Assembly: GCA_963707125.1 (NCBI GenBank)
Contig: CAVPOU010000001.1
Location: forward strand, 1 to 64,000
Direction: 5' to 3'
Origin: CAVPDE01 sp963707125
GTDB taxonomy: Bacteria; Desulfobacterota; DSM-4660; Desulfatiglandales; HGW-15
DNA: 64,000 nucleotides
The notes beneath the pieces are model-generated. The model was not told where the DNA came from, did no database searches, and saw only the letters and a list, made by a program, of their open reading frames with translations. Below are positions 60,896 to 64,000 of the stretch, piece after piece (positions within the stretch are counted from its first letter, which is position 1; each line of letters opens with the position of its first letter). A program made the position numbers and the translations under genes.

Positions 60896-61027
60896 CAGGC
60901 ACAAAGTTGCAAAGGTACATAGGCACAAAGCGGAGAACAATACAGAGAGTGATATGGCTTTGTGCCTTTGCCACTCTGTCCCTTTGTCCCTCAGACTGTC
61001 GGCTTCAGCCGGCAGCAGTTGACTTCA
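60896..61027. repeat. GGCACAAAG dispersed repeat, copy 2
   Basis: Direct copy of 45947-46070: CAGGCACAAAGTTGCAAAGG, ACATAGGCACAAAG, a different centre, TTTGTCCCTCAGACTGTCGG and the hairpin CTGTCGGCTTCAGCCGGCAG. It occupies the gap between the acyl-CoA dehydrogenase and etfB. Confidence 0.75.
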
Positions 61028-61040
61028 TAAAGAGATCACC

Positions 61041-61826
61041 ATGAACACCATTGTCTGTATCAAGCAAGTCCCCAATGTGAATGAGGTGAAATGGGACCCG
61101 GTCACCGGATCGCTGATCCGCAAAGGCATCCCCAGCATCATTAACCCCAATGACCGGAATGCGATAGAAGCGGCTCTCCGGTTGAGGGAAAAGCACGGCG
61201 GGGAGGTGACCATTCTTTCCATGGGCCCCTCCCAGGTGGAAGAGGCCCTGCGAGAAGCCCTGGCCATGGGCGCGGACAAGGCCGTTCAGTTGACAGGGAA
61301 GGAGTTTGCAGGCTCAGACACCTGGGCAACCAGTTACACGCTCGGCCTGGCTATACAAAAGATCGGGGGCTGGGACCTGATCCTCTGCGGCAAAGAGGCC
61401 ATGGATGGGATGACGGCGCAGGTGGGCCCCCAGATCGCCGAATATCTGAAAATCCCCCAGCTGACCTATGCCATCTCCCTGGAAGTTGCTGACAGTAAAG
61501 TCAGGATCAGACAGAAACTGGGAAAGGTTCAAAGGGTGCTGGAGGCTTCTCTTCCGGCTCTGGTCACCGTGGAAAGAGAAATCAATGAACCCAGAATCGC
61601 ACCGATGGACAGCATTATGGAAGCTTATGAGAAGGAGATCCCTGTGTGGGCGCCGGAGGATCTGGACGGAGAGGCTGAGCGATTCGGACTGGAGGGATCT
61701 CCCACGCGCTTGAGAAAGGTGTTTTCGCCAAAGGTGCTCAAGGGGAAAGTGGAGATGCTTCCAGGAGGACCCAGGGAGGCTGCGGCGGAACTGATCCGTG
61801 TGCTCAGGGAAAAATACATTCTGTGA
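61041..61826 (+). CDS. etfB: electron transfer flavoprotein beta subunit
   Basis: A 261-residue EtfB. The start NTIVCIKQVPNVNEVKWDPV, NPNDRNAIEAALRLREKHGG, SMGPSQVEEALREALAMGAD and CGKEAMDGMTAQVGPQIAEY are typical. It holds AMP and, with EtfA, passes electrons from acyl-CoA dehydrogenases to the quinone pool or another acceptor. Its stop overlaps the possible early start of etfA. Confidence 0.96.
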   Translation: MNTIVCIKQVPNVNEVKWDPVTGSLIRKGIPSIINPNDRNAIEAALRLREKHGGEVTILSMGPSQVEEALREALAMGADKAVQLTGKEFAGSDTWATSYTLGLAIQKIGGWDLILCGKEAMDGMTAQVGPQIAEYLKIPQLTYAISLEVADSKVRIRQKLGKVQRVLEASLPALVTVEREINEPRIAPMDSIMEAYEKEIPVWAPEDLDGEAERFGLEGSPTRLRKVFSPKVLKGKVEMLPGGPREAAAELIRVLREKYIL

Positions 61827-61837
61827 GGTTACGCGAT

Positions 61838-62857
61838 ATGGCGCCAAGCATTGACATCAACGACTATCGAGGGTGCTGGGTGTTTGTCGAACAGCGCCAT
61901 CGGAAACCTGCCAGGGTGTCGCTGGAGCTATTGGGTAAGGGGAAGGAACTGGCCGAGAAGCTGGGAGTGGGCCTGACGGCGATCGTGCTGGGTGATGGGC
62001 TGGGTTCGCTGCCGCAGGATCTCATTGCCTATGGGGCTGAAAGGGTCCTGGTGGCTGAGGACCCGGTGTTGAAGGACTACCGGACGGAGCTCTATGCGGA
62101 CATCATTGCAGGCGCAGTGCTCGACAGGAAGCCGGAGGTGCTCATTGTGGGGGCTACACCCATCGGCAGAGACCTGGCTCCGAGATTGTCCTTCCGACTG
62201 AACGCGGGGTGCACGGCCGACTGCACGGGTCTGGATATTGATCAGGAGAATCGTCTCTTTGTTTCCACGCGGCCTGCGTTTGGAGGCAATGTGGTGGCCA
62301 CGATCATCTGTCCGAACCACAGACCGCAGATGGCCACGGTGAGACCCGGGGTCATGCCTTTGCCGGAGAAGGACACGGCCAGGAGCGGGGAGGTCGTGCC
62401 GCTGAAAATTCATATCAAGCCAGAGGACATGAAGGTGAAAATCCTTGAGACGATCGAGGCGGCCAGTGAAGGGGTGGCGATTGAGGAGGCGGAGCGAGTG
62501 GTGTGCCTTGGGATGGGCGGCGCAGACCCTGAAACGTTTGCCATGATCAAGGAGCTTGCGGATCTTCTGGATGCGGAGGTAGCGGCGACCCGGCTGTCGG
62601 TGGAAGCAGGATGGCTCACTCATGATTCGCAGGTGGGGCAGACGGGCAAAACCATCCGGCCTGAGCTCTATGTGGCTTGTGGAATATCCGGCGCGGTGCA
62701 GCACACCGCTGGCATGACCGGATCAAAGCTGGTCGTCGCTATCAACAAGGACTCAAGGGCAGAGATCTTCAACTATGCCGACTATGGGATTGTGGGCGAT
62801 TTGCGCAAGGTGCTCCCCGCCATCATCGAGGAGATCAGGGCCCTGAGAGGTGAGTAG
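61838..62857 (+). CDS. etfA: electron transfer flavoprotein alpha subunit
   Basis: A 339-residue EtfA. The N-domain is like EtfB; the C-terminal FAD domain has WLTHDSQVGQTGKTIRPELY and VACGISGAVQHTAGMTGSKL then VVAINKDSRAEIF. The start at 61838 (MAPSIDINDYRG) has GAGG 9 bases upstream; a GTG at 61823 is a less likely alternative. No ferredoxin domain is fused to it, and no fixC/fixX genes follow, so nothing here points to bifurcation. Confidence 0.96.
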   Translation: MAPSIDINDYRGCWVFVEQRHRKPARVSLELLGKGKELAEKLGVGLTAIVLGDGLGSLPQDLIAYGAERVLVAEDPVLKDYRTELYADIIAGAVLDRKPEVLIVGATPIGRDLAPRLSFRLNAGCTADCTGLDIDQENRLFVSTRPAFGGNVVATIICPNHRPQMATVRPGVMPLPEKDTARSGEVVPLKIHIKPEDMKVKILETIEAASEGVAIEEAERVVCLGMGGADPETFAMIKELADLLDAEVAATRLSVEAGWLTHDSQVGQTGKTIRPELYVACGISGAVQHTAGMTGSKLVVAINKDSRAEIFNYADYGIVGDLRKVLPAIIEEIRALRGE

Positions 62858-62885
62858 GTGAACAGAGGTCAGAATTAAAGTCAAA

Positions 62886-63425
62886 ATGCAATCTCCCTCC
62901 GAATCCATTCTTGCCTACATTCGAGCGAAGGACCAAAATCGCCCTCATGGGATGAGACGTGCTTTCACAGAGGCTGCCGCGCTGAAGATGATCGTGAAGA
63001 CAGGGGCGATCTCCTTTCCACCACTTTCGAATGGAATCGATTCAATCACAGAGGTCTTGATACGCCGATTCGCGCAATCTTTCGAAAACGTTTTCACGTT
63101 TTGCTTAGGGGACCCGCCGAAGGATGATGCAAGGAGTTTCTCGTGCAACTGGATTGTTGGAATGTCAGAGAAAGAAAGTGGTGCCGTCCGCGTTGGGTGT
63201 GGGCGCTATGACTGGCGGTTCCAGCCTGATGAGCCGTTCCTGGTCCAGGAACTCACCATTACCATTGAATTCATGCAGATACTCCCCCCAAGAAACCTGG
63301 ACGCAATCATGGATTGGCTTTCCGGTTTGCCCTATCCATGGTGCCCTGTTCAGGCGGCGGTTGTGAGTGCACCGAAAGTTGATGGTCTTGAAGGGATCCT
63401 TGATTACGTTGGCCAGAAAAACTAA
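62886..63425 (+). CDS. hypothetical protein
   Basis: A 179-residue soluble protein I do not recognise. It starts MQSPSESILAYIRAKDQNRP and ends WLSGLPYPWCPVQAAVVSAP then DGLEGILDYVGQKN. The middle (CNWIVGMSEKESGAVRVGCG; RYDWRFQ) looks like a small alpha+beta fold in the style of NTF2-like proteins, but this is only an impression. No signal peptide or membrane helix. It follows etfA by 28 bases without an obvious ribosome site. Confidence 0.6.
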   Translation: MQSPSESILAYIRAKDQNRPHGMRRAFTEAAALKMIVKTGAISFPPLSNGIDSITEVLIRRFAQSFENVFTFCLGDPPKDDARSFSCNWIVGMSEKESGAVRVGCGRYDWRFQPDEPFLVQELTITIEFMQILPPRNLDAIMDWLSGLPYPWCPVQAAVVSAPKVDGLEGILDYVGQKN

Positions 63426-63704
63426 GTCCCGCAAAATTTATATATTGGCTGCTGGCTCTGGTGCTGGCTTGGGTCGGACCAAGACGAATAATTGGAATGC
63501 TGAAGTAATGGTATTTAGTGATTCTCGGTGGCAGATACGGGCTCTCCACCGGCTGCGCTGCGGGTGATGCGGCAGCTGCCCTTATCCTGAAGGTTGGCTA
63601 GAATCGACGGGTTTTTGCAAAGCGATCAAGATTTGATCCTCAGAGGGACCGGCTCTCCGGCTCCCCCCATTTCCCCTATAGACTTCATTTGAAGGGAAAA
63701 CGCG

Positions 63705-64000
63705 ATGCACCATACGATTTTTACCACCCCCGTCTTGAACAGGTTCTTTTATTTCGTCTCTGTGTCCTATCTCAGGCTGGCCGGCTGGAAAGTGGAAGGT
63801 GGCCTGCCCCAGGATGCCAGCCACGTCATCATTGCCGCCCCCCATACCTCCAATTGGGATCTCCTGTATGCCCTGACCATGTCCTTCGCCATGCATTTCA
63901 AGGTCCACTGGATGGGCAAGGACGCCCTTTTCCGCCCACCCTTCGGATCGATCATGCAATGGCTGGGGGGCCTTCCCATCGACCGCTCCAAGGCCAACAG
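63705..64000 (+). CDS. 1-acyl-sn-glycerol-3-phosphate acyltransferase-like protein, 5' part
   Basis: The reading frame from the ATG at 63705 stays open to the window edge (98 codons). A hydrophobic start (MHHTIFTTPVLNRFFYFVSV) is followed by VIIAAPHTSNWDLLYAL, the HX4D acyltransferase motif (H47, D52), then KVHWMGKDALFRPPFGSIMQ and WLGGLPIDRSKAN. This matches the PlsC-like subgroup that carries GGxPIDRS. GGGA lies 9 bases upstream. It would acylate a lysophospholipid or similar acceptor at the membrane; the C-terminus is outside the window. Confidence 0.88.
   Translation, partial: MHHTIFTTPVLNRFFYFVSVSYLRLAGWKVEGGLPQDASHVIIAAPHTSNWDLLYALTMSFAMHFKVHWMGKDALFRPPFGSIMQWLGGLPIDRSKAN

Noticed and set aside
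61041..62857. Electron-bifurcating EtfAB
   Set aside because: Neither subunit carries a fused ferredoxin domain and no fixC/fixX or bifurcating dehydrogenase partner is adjacent; an ordinary ETF is the simpler reading.

Overview
The window looks like a chromosomal segment of a Gram-negative, anaerobic-type deltaproteobacterium (Desulfobacterota lineage). This is inferred from gene content, not from a database search. The pointers are a heptose-7-phosphate kinase next to a DUF4416 gene, a yicC-remA-gmk cluster, DUF362 and DUF3786 proteins, several beta-oxidation paralogues with a separate EtfBA pair, and many short palindromic repeats between genes. No rRNA, tRNA, CRISPR array, prophage or replication origin was recognised.

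Region 1 (1-20.9 kb) is a catabolic island for a carboxylic acid. A MerR-type regulator stands divergent from an acyl-CoA dehydrogenase / thiolase / FadB-like set. Downstream lies a LivKHMGF-type ABC importer with an acyl-CoA ligase between its permease and ATPase genes. It is followed by an Old Yellow Enzyme-type reductase, a 3-hydroxyacyl-CoA dehydrogenase, a second large acyl-CoA dehydrogenase, a second thiolase, a DUF362 protein and an enoyl-CoA hydratase. Together these can import a substrate, activate it with CoA and beta-oxidise it. The substrate is not determinable from sequence. The livK and livH reading frames carry a dense cluster of single-base indels.

Region 2 (20.9-35.7 kb) holds lipid, envelope and housekeeping genes. 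They are a ketosynthase with its own acyl carrier protein, a DUF374 acyltransferase, heptose kinase, DUF4416, yicC, remA, gmk, rlmB, maf, tatD, a GAF-fused GspE/PilB ATPase, argC, a frameshifted YchF-like NTPase and a C_GCAxxG_C_C protein. Region 3 (35.9-40.9 kb) holds mreB, a small HTH regulator with a perfect palindrome at its promoter, a PilZ protein, a cyclic-nucleotide-binding protein, a VapBC-like pair, a methyltransferase and an RRM RNA-binding protein.

Region 4 (40.9-56.6 kb) starts with a TauE/SafE permease and a TetR-HlyD-ABC-ABC-permease-permease export operon (a YbhGFSR-type system with split ATPases). Then come an operon of class III cyclase, polysaccharide deacetylase lipoprotein and TPR lipoprotein, a Smr protein, DUF3786, purE, a Sua5/YrdC protein and a ModF-like double ABC ATPase. 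Region 5 (56.6-59.7 kb) is a graveyard of a secreted protein, a ghost coding stretch, an interrupted Ig-fold protein and a degenerate transposase. Region 6 (59.7-64 kb) has an acyl-CoA dehydrogenase with EtfBA, an unknown protein, and the start of a PlsC-like acyltransferase.

Non-coding structure is the most unusual feature of the window. There is an inverted pair of about 126-bp MITE-like elements. A composite repeat has an 81-bp perfectly identical inverted copy 31 kb away. Several intergenic elements fold on paper as three-way junctions, including one 50-nt element in which every base outside the hairpin loops pairs.
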